DNA from: Hygrocybe punicea
Taxonomy: Eukaryota > Basidiomycota > Agaricomycetes > Agaricales > Hygrophoraceae
Assembly: GCA_963556145.1 (NCBI GenBank)
Contig: OY744462.1
Span: forward strand, 372,001-436,000
DNA length: 64,000 bases
Reading direction: 5' to 3'
The notes below the pieces were generated by a model. It was not told the origin of the DNA, made no database searches, and saw only the letters and a program-made list of their open reading frames with translations. Positions 10,589 to 22,783 of this stretch are shown in pieces; position 1 is the first letter of the stretch; every line of letters starts with the position of its first letter. The position numbers and the translations under genes were made by a program.

Positions 10589-13500
10589 TCACCCAAACAC
10601 ATCTTCGATGTTCAGTTCTAAAACATATTGGGCAGTCTTTGATTCCCAGTTCGATGCACCATCACCTTTAAACGTCTGTGTCGAAAATGAGGTCCCCATT
10701 GGTGCGGGAACAACAAAAGCAATGATCCAGCTTCTTGATGCCGATGGACGAAGAGTCTTCAGGCGCTGATTCTGGCGTTTGAGTGCTTTTTGAATACGTG
10801 CTAGACCCACCATCTTCGTGTCGTGTCGGAGGGCATCTGTCATCTGACAAAGGATCAAACGAGAAGGGGCTTTGCAGTCATAAAACAATGAATCAAGTTG
10901 CAAAGGTTGTGGATGCTGGCTTGAGGTAGCATGAAGTCTTATCGCGGACTGAGGCTGCCAATTGGCCTGCCAAGTTCTGTATGTTTGGAAACGTATCCTG
11001 CAATGTTTGAGATGAGAATGTGATATCTATGGTGTCGGCTCGGTTATCGAGGGATTCCATGCTAAAAGTGGTCGGCGTAGAGATCGAGCGAAAGTACTGG
11101 TGAACACGCTGTTCCCAAGTCTTACCATGAAATGGGGCAGCATGATCGACGCCCATGATCTGCTTGTAGAACTTGTAGGTGCCATCTTGCTCCCGTTTTT
11201 CCACCTCCACCATCAGCCGTTCGAAAGCCCATTGTGACACTGGTCGGACGAAGCACAGTGAGAACCGCCTTGACTGGGGAGAAGGATATATTTCAAATGC
11301 ACGGTGTGGCACAAGACGATCACCATGCACATCATGTATAGCTGTCGCTACATCTTGAATATTGCCGATAGCGTCGATGATCTTGTTCTTTGCCTCTGCC
11401 AATGCACCATCTGAATACGCAGCCTGGAAGCATTGATGCGGGATGTTTCCGCAAATTTGTGCAGCATCCCATATCCGTTTGAAAGGGATGTCGAAATGTA
11501 GGATAAACAGCCTAACTGGAGCGTGAGCAGGTGAAGCTGAGGAAATAAGGTTAACGAATGCCAGTTGGATCAGTTCTTCCCATGAAAAATGTTCCATGAT
11601 AAGTACTTGTCCAGTGGTTGCACAATGTTGATCCATCCATTTCCGATCTTTATTTGTCCTTGGCGACGACGTCAAAAGTATTCGGTATCCCGTCCTAGCG
11701 AGAACAGCTTCATCAGGTGTGCACATAGGACCGTCAGCATTGACAAGTGTGAGAACATCATCGCCTTCGACGAATCCCTCCTTTCGTACTTGGTCTGTGA
11801 TGATGAAGACAGATCCATTCTTGTCTTGAAATACGGTATGCTCAGCAGCAACGAGGCGAAGGACAAGGCAATAATATAGAAAACATGTTGTTCCTGGAGG
11901 AATTACTCAGGCAACGATAGTAAATGAGGGGTAAACATGCTGACCGATTCCAGGTTGACCTGTGATGACGATGGTACCCTCGGAACCTTTTTGACACTCT
12001 TGTAAAATCTGCATCATTGAATCCCAGTCAGGTCGAATCTGCATCAATATCGGTACGCGCGGCCGATCTTTCAACCCCAAGACCGTCAAGTCGAGATACC
12101 GGATTTTGCAAGGGAAAATCATTGGTGCCGCTTCTAAGACATCAGCTGCAATAGACGTGGCGTCATCATCCAGTTCCGGGTCATCATCCAGTTCCGTGAG
12201 TTCCGATGAGAGTTCAGAGGGGGATTTGGATGGCTCAACAAGATCACCTACGCCTGTAGTACAAACGGCGGTGGACGATGAGGTAGCACCCGAGAGAATA
12301 GGAACATCGGTCTTTGACTTAGACAAACCGCCCACGTCCATAACATGATCGACAGCGGACGAGCTAGCGATGTCCATGGTCGCTCTTGGATCATCAGCTT
12401 CGGGACTGGCTAAGGTTTCGGTGCTTAATTCGTTCTTCGACCGCAAGAAGGCCGATTTGGCCTGTTGAACATTTTCCGGTGTGTAGGAATCGAGCCCACG
12501 AGATGGATGGAGCTGTTGAAGTTCATTCTGAAGTTGGATGTAATCGGCTTTATTCAGAGTCACAGTGCGGATGATACTGTGCAAGAGGTTTCCCTTGCCC
12601 CACAGCTTCTCGTGAAGCTCGACGAGCCAATTAGGAAGCAAGTCTATGGGCAAAAGCGTTGAAAAAGCGTGAGCACAGTTATAATGCAGCAATCAAGTAT
12701 GTGCCGAACGAATTGGAAGAAATATGTGCCTCGACTTTCCCGTGGCCTCTTGGCGGCACGTTCATTCTCTTCTGTTGTTGCGTGAGAGACCAAATGCTTT
12801 CGGGAAACTGGAGAAGTCGAAGGGAATGAAGGAACGTTCGGAAGTGTGAAATGCAACCTGAGCTCACCGGTAGCTGGTACCTTCACAAAGACGTGGAGCT
12901 TCTTATTGACGGGTTGCACCGACCAATACTCTGAAACCGAATTCCACTCCAGCAACTCTTCAACACCTTCGCCACGAGGCTCAAGTTTGAGGCGCCGAAG
13001 GGAGTCTCTGGTCTTGAGATCAACATCGACCTGTAAAGTGTGGTGAAGTGAGTCGCAAAGTGCAACATTGGTATTTAGAATACCACTTACCTTCCAAAGT
13101 TCAAGCGTATGAGGACCAACATCCTTGAGAACGTCAAGTTCTCGCTTCTTCTGAATGAGTTCCTTCAATTGACTGATGTCGGAGGAGAGCGGAACGGTGA
13201 TTGTAAAAACAACAGAGTCGCCTTCAACCAGACAGCGAAGCCTATGGAATCCATCATTGCTTGAGGCAACTTGCTCAACAGCGCTCGAAGATTGGTTGAT
13301 ACTGCTGGAGGATTCTTGAATAGAGCGTTCACGATTGTCCTCCCTCGCTTTTCCTTTCTCGCTCATCGGGAGTGTCGCACCAGAAGTAGGGTAAGCGGAT
13401 GGTGGGCCTGGCGGATAATCGGCGGTCAAAGTGGTTTCATGGGACTGGATGAGAGAAGCTAGTTGCGAGATAATTGGAGAACATTCATTAAAGGAGACAT

Positions 13501-13771
13501 CGGTAATGGGGTTGGACATACTGGGTAATTCATGGGATATGCTCAATGATGCTTGAAACAAGGAACCTGGCTGCCCGCCGGTGGCAAGACCATGTGCAAA
13601 GACTTCGGGTATACTGAAACCAACATCCATGTCAACGCCATCTGGGTCTGTGGACGGCGTAGTGTTCAATGAAAAGGAAGAAGCGGTCGATGGGACCTGT
13701 CCTAATGGTTCTTGGCTGTGGGAAACCCCTGCGATGGTGGAAGGTACTTTGCGATTCTGCTTTCGAGCCAT
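10589..13771 (-). pseudogene. Crinkler (CRN)-type protein with P-loop NTPase domain, Walker A altered
   Basis: Starts at ATG 13771 (MARKQNRKVP). After a Ser/Thr-rich extension of about 180 residues comes a Crinkler N-terminal ubiquitin-like domain (LRCLVEGDSVVFTITVP ... LELWKV, about 185-320). A Ser/Asp-rich linker follows, then an NTPase region with TIVITGQPGIG, GSVFIITD, LLTSSPRT and FSWEEL. Introns: 13031-13090, one near 12660-12760, and 11894-11944. Splicing the last gives GQPGIGTT where P-loops have G-x4-GK[T/S], so the phosphate-binding lysine is Thr. Near 10904 the frame shifts between ...STTFAT and DSLFYDCK with no GT-AG to explain it. A GTGAGT donor at 10588 may lead to a few more codons. 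Eukaryotic CRN proteins are host-acting or conflict-related effectors; here activity is doubtful. No signal peptide is visible. Confidence 0.75.
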
Positions 13772-13779
13772 AGGAAATA

Positions 13780-14275
13780 GCTCAGTGAGACGGGGAAATA
13801 CGGACGACGTTGCCAGTGACCTCCATATTTTCGAGTCTTGGTTCAAGTGGAGGCTGTGCTGACATTTCCCCATACATTAAGCCGACACCAATAAACTTGG
13901 CCTTGGAAGAATCCGTTTCCATCATGGCCAAGGTGGAGACAAGCCTTAAGGCGCTCCACATGCGGCCAATAACTGCATTGACCGTCGCAGTGGTAAGTAC
14001 CTTGTATGATGTAAGTCCTAGCGCTAGAATTATGTATGTTGGGAATAGTGGCCGAATACATCGGGAAATCGGGGAGGCGCCGGTATATCCAGGCGGAGTT
14101 GAGAATTGATAAGACTTGCGGCCGTTTGCAATGTCTTATCTAGGCAAATAAATGCATTCAAGTAACAATATAATTATTGCGATGGTTGATCACTTGCACT
14201 CAGATTTGTGGAAATTGATTGCTGTATATAAGGGGCTACAATATACACATAATTATTCCGCTGCAATCCCATTTT
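13780..14275. other. upstream flank of the Crinkler gene; no gene recognised
   Basis: Presumed promoter region of the minus-strand gene. No clear TATA element, and only short frames on either strand. Confidence 0.3.
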
Positions 14276-14277
14276 TT

Positions 14278-14632
14278 CACAGTCTTATAGAAGCTTGGCC
14301 ATGCAATATAAGCTATTCTGATGAGCATTTAATTATTCCTGTTAAATACCATTTTTTCAAAGTCTTATAGAGGCTCGGCCATATAATATAAGCCATTGTG
14401 ATGGGCATTTAATTATTCCTGTGAAATACCATTTTTTCATGGTCTTATAGAAGCTTGGCCATACAATATAAGCCATTCTGATGAACATTTAATTATTCCT
14501 GTTAAATATCATTTTTTACAGTCTTGTAGAAGCTTAGCCACACAATATAAGTCATTCTGATAAATATTTAATTATTCCTGTGAAATACCATTTTTTATCA
14601 GTCTTGTAGAACCTTGACCATACAATATACCA
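14278..14632. repeat. AT-rich minisatellite, about 80-base unit, 4-5 copies
   Basis: The unit CAGTCTTATAGAAGCTTGGCC..., followed by ATATAAGCCATTCTGATG and AATTATTCCTGTTAAATACC, repeats at about 14278, 14358, 14440, 14520 and (partial) 14600, with point differences. An alternating TATATAATTATATA stretch follows at about 14658. Non-coding. Confidence 0.8.
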
Positions 14633-14879
14633 TCAAGAAAAACCTCCTTTCCGAATTATATATAATTATATATGATTATATATAGTGGCATTGTTTTAAA
14701 TCTTTCCGCCACTGTCTGCACAGCCGCCTGTTGTCAGGAACACCTCCAGCTCGACTTTTCTCACTATCCCGCCGCCTTCTAAAGTGTTATATATATCAAC
14801 TAGTTATTCTTCTAGATACTGTACATAGCGTAATATACGCAGAGAGAAAAGTGAAATAAGGAAATAAAAAGCAGGGGGA

Positions 14880-15500
14880 CATATGTGATGGTACTGATGG
14901 TTGGGGCAGCGGTATTTCGATGACGACGGAGACAATGGCATCGCCATGGATGACCCTCCACATTCCCTGCGTCACCTGCGTCGCCTTCGTCACTGTGCGC
15001 CAGGCCTGCTGCCACTGGTTCACCCTCCTCATCCTCTACTTCCACCTCATAACACAAGACCTGCCCTCCATCGCCACCAAATGGCAAAATCGAATTCTAA
15101 AGTGAGTCTTTTTGTTATATTCATATATTTATTCAATAGCGGCCTCCTAGCCCACAAGGTCGGCTCGACTTGCAGCCGCCGCTCGACGTTCTGTGGCCAA
15201 CAATCATTTCCTGGTATGTGATCGAGGCCTTCTGATACGCGTGTGCTGACATCAACCGTGACAGCGAGGACAGTCCGTCCGAGTCTGCTACGGAGCTGCA
15301 TGGCAAACGGGGACTTACATCCAGGCCGTGAATCGGGTGAGTCTTTTGTATGATAGCCAATTCCAATGCTCATTCTGCTGCAAGGGCAACCATTGCGTTT
15401 GCATTCGTGTGGAGACTCTTGGTGAAATCACCGTCAATTTTTCGCGGTATGATGTGGCGCGACGTTGAATGGATTTATTGTTTGTAAAAGTACCTTTCAT
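14880..15500 (-). other. exon-like module cluster
   Basis: The minus strand has an acidic frame (EVEDEEGEP ... DEGDAGDAGNVEGHPW) at about 14930-15070 and a second block at about 15130-15480. A segment near 15380 (CTGCAAGGGCAACCA) recurs near 19447 (CTGTAAGGGCAACCA) close to the 18-kb module cluster. This ties it to the same module family; no product recognised. Confidence 0.35.
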
Positions 15501-15914
15501 TGATTATATTGGACATGGCGTTGTACGCTACAAGCCCCCACACTCGGTCTGCCCAATCCAATCGCACGCAAAAAAGAAATGAGTCAGAAATGCCAACAAG
15601 TCCCTCTTTCACCGATGAAAATATTTCATGGCCTACGTTCTATTAGCAAGCGAAGAAAAACCCAGTCCCAACTATTTGAAAGCAAAGACTAACGGCTATA
15701 ATTAAATAGAATCTGATACTTTTTGACATGACCCACTCAAAAATAATGGAGTTGCGGTCAGCAAGCTTCAGGCCTCAGAACACTAAAGCCGCTTGGATCT
15801 GTGACGGTGTCATGATCCAAACAGGATTCGGATCAAAACATAGTAATATGCTGTCACTAGTCACCATCCCTACAGCACACATCACATTACAAGGACCATT
15901 CATACTGGAATGCC

Positions 15915-16100
15915 CCCATCTGCATATGGAGTAGAAAGAAATACCCTTATCTGCATATAGGACACACAGGAAATCCTTATCTGCACATAGGACATACATG
16001 AAACCCTTATCTATACAAGGGACATGCAAGGAAACCCTTATCTACAGAAGGGACATGCAAGAAAACCCTTATCTATGCAGAGGAAATGAAGGAATACCCT
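15915..16100. repeat. tandem repeat, about 30-base unit, about 6 copies
   Basis: The motif CCCTTATCTRCAYANRGGACA recurs about every 30 bases with drift, ending at about 16100 near CTGATAAGG. Non-coding. Confidence 0.75.
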
Positions 16101-16436
16101 TATTTTAACTGATAAGGCCCCCAAAACATCTTATCAGAGGCCAAAGAAGCACAAGAAGCACAGCCACATCCTCATCTCCAATCATAGAGATAACACATGC
16201 CACCCATCATTCCCTGATCAAGAAGCACATCACATTTCATATCAATTGATCAAATACAGCCCAGCCCTGATCTTATCTTTTTCTTGACTGATAAGGATAC
16301 ACACAGGGCATGGCATCAATTGATCAAGAAGCACAGCCTCAGGAAGATGATTCTAGAAGCATAGCCTGGCACAGCCCTTGCCTCTGATTCACACACCCAA
16401 GATTAGACCAGTGGCATGACTTACTCCCATCAAATG

Positions 16437-16765
16437 TGACTCATTGGTCTATCCATGACAAATTATGACCCTTATGACATATTCATGACCTCCCATGACT
16501 CATTATGACCACCTATGACTAATTTTGACTATTTCTGACTCATTATGCCCCCTCCTTTGATTATAATACCTATGTGACTCATTAATTGACTCTGTATGAG
16601 TCACAAACCCATGCCTTCCTTTCTTATGATTCCTTATGAGTCATAACCCCCCATGCCTTTCATCATTATGACTCCTTATGAGTCATAAACCTATGCCTCT
16701 CCCCTATATGACTCCCTATGAGTCATATCCTATGCTCTCCATTTGATATACCATTCTATGACTCA
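16437..16765. promoter_or_regulatory. cluster of TGACTCA/TGAGTCA heptamers upstream of a TATA box
   Basis: About nine TGA[C/G]TCA heptamers occur in roughly 330 bases, among many degenerate TGACC/TGACT copies. This is the recognition sequence of Gcn4/AP-1-type bZIP factors. The cluster ends 25-30 bases before ATATATAGAG at 16791, a good TATA candidate. No gene follows that I can identify. The sites may be regulatory or may just be a repeat built from this word. Confidence 0.45.
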
Positions 16766-16799
16766 GTATGACTCCTGCTGTAGAATAGGTATATATAGA

Positions 16800-17735
16800 G
16801 CCCAGTTTCTGCTGGAGATGGCTCAGTCACCTAATCTGACAGGCCCAGTCACAGGACAGTCCCTCTCCCAGATTCTGATTCACCCCATCTGTATTTGTTT
16901 GTATTACCTACTTTGGTAGTAGCTAGTACCCAAATACCAATTGCAGTTCAAGTCATCATTCATTTGTTTAAGGATATCAATCTCAGATATATTGATACTC
17001 CCTTATTACTTGTTTGATATATATTCTTTGTGTTCTGTCACGTAGTACAGTCACATTCATCTTCTTTCAAGTTCTATTGATCATCACCAAAGATATCCCA
17101 GTACTTTATTCTGCACTAGTAGCCAATGTGCGTTTGAAGCTTCGGAATAAAGTCCGATATCTTGATCATCAATCCTACTTGCCTATTGTTCAGTTCATTC
17201 ATTCTGTACATAGTATTTCGTCACACCTCCCTTTGTTTGACATCTACTGTTACACTCGCCCATCGCCCATCGTCTATCACCCATCGTCCATCATCTATCG
17301 CTCATCTCTGTTGTACCTCTGCTCATTGTATACTTGCTACTTGTATACTTGACTGTTGTACACTCGTTCATCTTACACTGTTCATACTTGCTTGAGTTAT
17401 TATCCGCTTATACTCTTGCATACCTCTTGTCACTCAAAGTCTTTACCTTCAGTAGGGAAGACCTCATTGTTCACTCATCCTCTATAAGTCATACATCTGA
17501 CTTATATTATTGTTAAGTATTTGTTGTATCCCTCAAAGCTAACCTTTGATAGGATTCACACCACAACCCAACCACCCATCAGGAATACCCCAGAGTTATT
17601 AAAGAGCTAAATCCTTGTTCCTAAAGGACAACAAGGTAATTTCCCGATCAACGACGCACTCCGGAAACCCTTGGTGTGAATTTGTTCAAACACTTCCCAC
17701 GCAAAACAACGGGCCTCATGGGACCCATTGCATCT
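16800..17735. other. TATA-led sequence with no recognisable product
   Basis: Downstream of ATATATAGAG the sequence is pyrimidine-rich and includes a GCCCATCG/CCCATCGTC short repeat at about 17259-17300. It could be the transcribed part of a solo LTR, but I could not fix TG...CA ends or a duplication. Confidence 0.3.
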
Positions 17736-17940
17736 GTGTCAGTTGCCTACTCCTTGGTGGAATCTACGGCCCAAACAATCAGCAGAGCATAATGAATTCG
17801 AACAAAATAATCGGAACCTTGGTTAACACAGCATTATCGTTGATAAATTGGATCAACTAGCTGAGCCGTTCTTTCCGCTCTGTTAGCTGTGCGGTAAGGT
17901 CGTGGTTGCACCGCACAACCGCAAGTGTCGCTGTCCTGGC
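17736..17940. repeat. direct repeat, copy 1 (partner at 22079-22275)
   Basis: About 130 bases from CTGTGTCAGTTGCCTACTCC through GATAAATTGGATCAA are nearly identical to 22079-22216. Similarity resumes through TTAGCTGTGCGGTAAGG to CCGCACAACC; copy 1 has an extra 20-odd bases (CTGAGCCGTTCTTTCCGCTC) in between. Copies are about 4.34 kb apart in the same orientation. Nature unknown. Confidence 0.75.
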
Positions 17941-17979
17941 TTGAAGTTCCTGACCTAAATCGAGGACAGCGTCAGTCCG

Positions 17980-18900
17980 TGGCCAAAGCTAAATAAAGTA
18001 CTTCAAGTTGTAATAAGTAACTTCGACCACAATGACGACTCGGACTACAAAGACGAAGAACACACAACTTGAAGATGACGGGGAAGAAGACGACGAGGGA
18101 GATGAGGAAGGCTGGGGGTGGTGTGCCCACAGGTATGTCGTGCTTGCCATAATCCACACACCAGGTGACATGTTTATGTCGAATGGTGTGCGCTTGTGCC
18201 TTCGAGGGTAACCTTGATGACCAGCACGAAGTGGACGACCAGAATGAGCAGGGGGCCGGCTGCGATGACCACAGCGATACAACTAGGGCCCGACTGGGCG
18301 TTTCTTAAGATGACAACGCCAACATCAGCAACGGCGCGTGCAGGTAACGATGACAACGGACCATGTAAGCTTGTTTGGCAAAAGTGATCACACTTCTCAA
18401 AGCAATCACAACCACCCATCTCCCATCAACCACCAAGGCATCGTGACAAACAAATCGGCCCCAAACAAGGGAAAGGGAACATCGGGGGATGTGCACCACC
18501 CCGGCTGCCAAAAGTAAGTTTTTTAAAAACTTGTACATCTACAAAACCTACTAGCACCCCAACGACGCCCACACCAATTCCTGCCCACGCCAAAGTCAAC
18601 AGCCACACATTAACGCCATCACCAATGCACCCGTGAATGTGAATGCAAATGCCCACACCATTGTCCATGGAAACGGAGGACGTACCTCGGAAACGAAGAA
18701 TGGCGATTGGTGAGGTGATGGTGGGTGATGGAAATGGCGAGGGGTGCAGTGGAGGGTGGTGCACCCACCTCCGCTGCGAAAGGTATGTGTTTTTTTGTTA
18801 TATCTACTTATATCTACAATCACTCTGTATACAGCTGCAACATGCCATCACCACTAACCCCCCTCAACCACCCAGTTGGCCAATGAGCCAATGAATGCAA
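17980..18900 (+). other. exon-like module cluster (plus strand)
   Basis: Four plus-strand blocks end at plausible donors: EEDDEGDEEGWGWCAHR before GTATGT near 18132, a block ending near 18342 before GTAACG, a block ending GDVHHPGCQK before GTAAGT near 18512, and SGGWCTHLRCER before GTATGT near 18783. The recurring end motif is G-[ED]-W-C-x-H. The repeated plan matches the clusters near 5, 15, 58 and 62.5 kb. Function unknown; expression is the open question. Confidence 0.4.
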
Positions 18901-20090
18901 TGGTGGTGGCAGCGCTGTGAGCCAACGAGGACGGCCCGGGTGAAGGTTCACGACCACCAAAAAAATATAGGGTGATGAAGGCAACCGCCAAGAGGAACTT
19001 AACACACCAAGGCAAATGCTGTAGGCTAGGCAAAATGAATATTGGGGAGAAGTGAAGCTCCCTGACTTGGGGAGCAACCATCACCCATCTCCCTTCCTGA
19101 TTCAACACTTCCATTCCCCACATCTGCGCCTTCCTCAACAACCGAATGCCTAAAGCAAAATCTATGGTAAAAGTCTCGTTTACCTTTGTGGTATATCTAT
19201 TAACTATTGCCTAGTCTACACGATCCGCTCGACGCGCGGCATCCGCTTCCATCACTCGTCGTTGTACTGCCCGATTCCAGGTTCATGATCGGAGTATTGT
19301 GGTGAGGTATACTTACTTTGAATGCAACAGAAAGGTAACCTAGTCAGGGTACGTTGGGATAACAGAGAGTGGTGGGGGACATATGTGACATTGACAAAAA
19401 TAGTAAGTTGTTCATCAGATGGCCTATTTCAATAGCTTATCGTGCTGTAAGGGCAACCACCGAGTTGACATCTATACCAGAGAACGCGCTTTAAGGGTCA
19501 AGGTTGCGGCATCTGAGGTAAAGGATAGGTAGTTGGTTATTTGAAAATAGAGCCTAGGGCATAGTGCAGATAACCCTGAGGTTGGGATTTCCAAAACCTG
19601 CACCTGCATATTGCATATACCGTACCCTCGTTGGGTACAGGTCAAAATCAACCTGTAAAACCATGCCTTTAGGGTATGCTGTTCCTCGAGGGTCAAACAC
19701 ATCAGGACTGACGTGCTTGGCTCTCCAGGTATCTTTATACCTCGCAAACACCATGCGTACATCAATTGACGTGGACATGCATGATCCCGAGGTGATTGAA
19801 GGTGTTGCCATTGGTCGGATCGCCATTTCCAGGGCATGTTGTTCGCCTCACGTTTCCACGCTGTCATCAGTGGTGATGGGGTGCATTGTCATGGCAGGCG
19901 CTGCGATGGGCGGGGTGGGGGCTGATATTCTTTTGGAATGATCGTCTTTAACGTTGAGTACAGCGCCATTCCCTGAAACCTTTCGCTGAGCTCAATATCT
20001 GTGACATTCACTGTACGTCGTATTTGATCCCAGCTATCAAATAGTTGCTAGTCAGCGACGTAAGTAGTGTGCCATTGAGAAAACCCTCCT
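18900..20090. other. no gene recognised
   Basis: Frames up to 131 codons occur on both strands and overlap each other; none matches a family I know. Confidence 0.3.
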
Positions 20091-20649
20091 ACTCATCGTG
20101 AACATAAATTCGATGCCAAACTGCTTGGCAAGCGGACATGCATCTTGCCTCGGGTATATCCTACATAATATAATGAGTTGGACCAGGTAAAATATGAATG
20201 AGATGAAATTACTTTGTCACCAGCAAGTAAATGAAGTGTGATTGAGTAATTTTCTATGCTCTTGTTGTTGTCCCTCAATATTAGGACATCAACAATGTCT
20301 TGGGCTGATAGTGCCCTGCCCAGTAATAGTAGTCAAACAAATTGTTTGAACATCTTGACAATGGATCAGTCAACGCAACAAATTTCTAGGAATGGCTCAC
20401 ATGCAGGAGTGCTTTCCAGTCAGCTTAGTTGCTACCGCCTTTATGATGGTTTCAATTTGGGAATCGAGAGACTGTTTACTGCAGACCAGATGGTACGATG
20501 GCTTGGAATTCCTGTACAAGAAATGCTGAAGAAATCGAGGCCGTCATGAAAAGCTATAATGACGAGCTGACTCAAGTAGCACAACCAAGAGTTGATCACG
20601 GAACGAACTGTCAAGAATTGATTCATCCACTGATACTTCTTTGGTTTCA

Positions 20650-21560
20650 TGTAACTAAGCTAGAAGCGTCAGCTTTCCAATGCTCAGCCCAAGTTGGTAA
20701 AGTGGTCTGCATGTGCAACATTTCGGTGTTGAATAGAACTTACATGTTTTGTCTCCAGAAGAGTAATGTCTCGACTTTCACTCAACTAGGGAAATACAGG
20801 GATAAGGGTAAATCCTTTTCCGCAGGTATCCGTACTCTTAAGAGTTCGAGTACGGATACAGATTCTCGTATCCGTGGGCTTCAAAATGAGCCGGAGATCA
20901 TCCAAAACGGTCAAGAATTGACTGAGATAGAGACTAAACATTGATTGGACTCTATCTCAGTCAATTCTTGACCGTTTCAGGTGATCTCCGGCTCATTTTG
21001 ATCGCGAATCCGTGGGTAAAATCCGTGGATATTGCATCCGTATCTGTGGGGAGTACGAGTACGGATACAGACAAATGTATCCTGGGATTACCCCTGCATT
21101 TCCCTACACTCAACAGTGCTTGGGATGTTGCGCCATGTCTACCTTGACCCAGATCGTGAATTCGTGAAACGGCAGGAAATGGATTCTCAGTGAAGGAAGT
21201 GTCCAGGTAAGGACTGTACATGTCATCATGGATGAATATTAAATGAAGCTCTCCTACAGGCTCCGAATAAGAGGCCATAAATTCAACCCATTTGGAGATC
21301 AACCCACCGAGTTCAATGTACCGCCAGAACAATTCCATTGTGAACTCTTCTTTGAATTTCACGACTTAAAGTTGGATTCGATCAGCATTCGGATTCTCAC
21401 GAGGGGGATACAAAACTTCCTTTTGGCAGAGCGCCGCCAGATGCGGGTTCTTTGTGACCTTTAATCGGGTCAATATGCAATAAGCCTACAATCTTGGTGG
21501 CATACTGACGAAGTGTCTCAAGAACCTCCAGTCTCAACTGTTCAAATCTAGAAGTTCATT
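20650..21560 (-). pseudogene. unidentified protein, exon split by a MITE
   Basis: The minus strand reads LRLEVLETLRQYATK near 21530, then KFKEEFTMELFWRYIELGG, KWVEFMASYSEPVGELH, FIHDDMYSPY and GRHGATSQALLS, where the MITE at 20787-21106 begins. On the other side of the insertion the frame resumes as ESRDITLLETKH and meets a GTAAGT donor at about 20740. With the MITE and one duplication copy ignored, the reading frame is continuous, so this was a coding exon. I do not recognise the family. The join upstream of KFKEEF is not clean. Confidence 0.45.
20787..21106. mobile_element. 320-base hAT-type foldback MITE (empty-site copy)
   Basis: Begins TAGGGAAATACAGGG and ends CCCCTGCATTTCCCTA, with long inverted arms. 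It is flanked on both sides by CACTCAAC (20779-20786 and 21107-21114), an exact 8-base duplication as made by hAT transposases. A second copy is at 55676-56880. Confidence 0.9.
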
Positions 21561-22078
21561 GCCATCATTTGCGGTACCTGGCTCAACAGCAGCAACACCG
21601 CTACGCAAATTGAGTTAAAGGCTGAAAATATAAACGGTGCTATAGCATACCATCCCCAACATCCTAACCTTTCCTGGATACAAGCAAAGAGGACTGAAGT
21701 GAGCTTGGGAAGTTGGTCATCGAGTTCCTTCTTGACACCATTGAGGCCAGAATCTACCCTTGATGATTCGACAAATCTTGTAGTACCTCAAATAGTTCCA
21801 ATGCGGTGTCGACGACGGTGGGCTTGTTGGCCTGCAGATCGATGATGGGAAGTTTGACCCCATCCATGACTAGAGGTAGAAGTCATCCAATGTCTTCTGC
21901 TCTGTTTCTGAAGAAGGCCCTCATAATGTCTTTGTAATGATCCTCTGCAATCGAGTTCATATGACTGTGCGTGGATTCGTTAAGAACGCTATGAGTATGT
22001 CCAGTACTGCCCGTTCAACAGGTTAGTTAGAGGACAACTTGCAAGGATGTCACCGTGCAGGAACCATATTTGATGATG
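21560..22078. other. decayed continuation of the unidentified minus-strand gene
   Basis: Minus-strand stretches such as VDSGLNGVKKELDDQLPKL and LTSVLFACIQERLGC look like amphipathic coding helices but are separated by stops. Probably upstream exons of the broken gene at 20.7-21.5 kb. Confidence 0.3.
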
Positions 22079-22275
22079 CCCATACAATGTTTCTGTGTCA
22101 GTTACCTACTCCTTGGCAGGATCTATGGCCCAAACGATCAGCAGAGCATAATGAATTCGAACAAAATAATCGGAACCTTGGTTAACACAGCATTATCGTT
22201 GATAAATTGGATCAACCAGCTGTTAGCTGTGCAGTAAGGTCATGGTTGCGCCGCACAACCATAGTGTCTGCGGGA
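22079..22275. repeat. direct repeat, copy 2
   Basis: Partner of 17736-17940, same orientation, nearly identical over the first 130 bases, lacking about 20 bases present in copy 1. Confidence 0.75.
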
Positions 22276-22549
22276 CATCGCATTAGAGGCAGAAGATTGA
22301 CCATGGCTTGGCTAAGTTGCTCAGCTCCCTGCATTAAAATGTCCTCATCAACTTCGGGTGGGGAGCAAAACCGTAGCGGAATCTATTGTGGGAAGATGAG
22401 TTTAAAGTTCCTTTGTTATGTAAGAAAGGCCCTTACATCGGAATTGGAGCCATACAAAATTGCCTGAGCTGTTATTGATTATATGAGGTTTGCTTGCCCT
22501 GTGCTGTGAATGGAAATATGCATAAACAGAAATATGAAGATGCGAAGAA

Positions 22550-22783
22550 TTAAACCATGCTCGAGTCTTTTCCGTATGTTCGGTCCAAGACTTTTGTGTT
22601 AAACTCAGCCACTACAATGGGCTCCTTCAACCCCTCCCGCAAAACCAATGGATGGCCTTTCTTTTGCGGATGCACCGTCAAGTCACATGTTGGCTTGATT
22701 GCTTTGAACGTCGTTGAACTGAAAGTTCCAGACTGAGATGGTGGTTGCGGTGTGGGTTGTGATATCGATTTCTTGACGTGCAA
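22550..22783 (-). CDS. short unidentified ORF
   Basis: A 77-codon frame (…CDLTVHPQKKGHPLVLREGL…VAEFNTKVLDRTYGKDSS) downstream of the Plavaka gene, with the balanced composition of real coding sequence. Could be a last exon. No family recognised. Confidence 0.28.
   Translation of the reverse strand: MHVKKSISQPTPQPPSQSGTFSSTTFKAIKPTCDLTVHPQKKGHPLVLREGLKEPIVVAEFNTKVLDRTYGKDSSMV

Noticed and set aside
15798..17560. Possible solo LTR (starts TGTGACGGTGTCATG, internal TATA box)
   Set aside because: No matching second LTR, target duplication, primer-binding site or reverse transcriptase was found.
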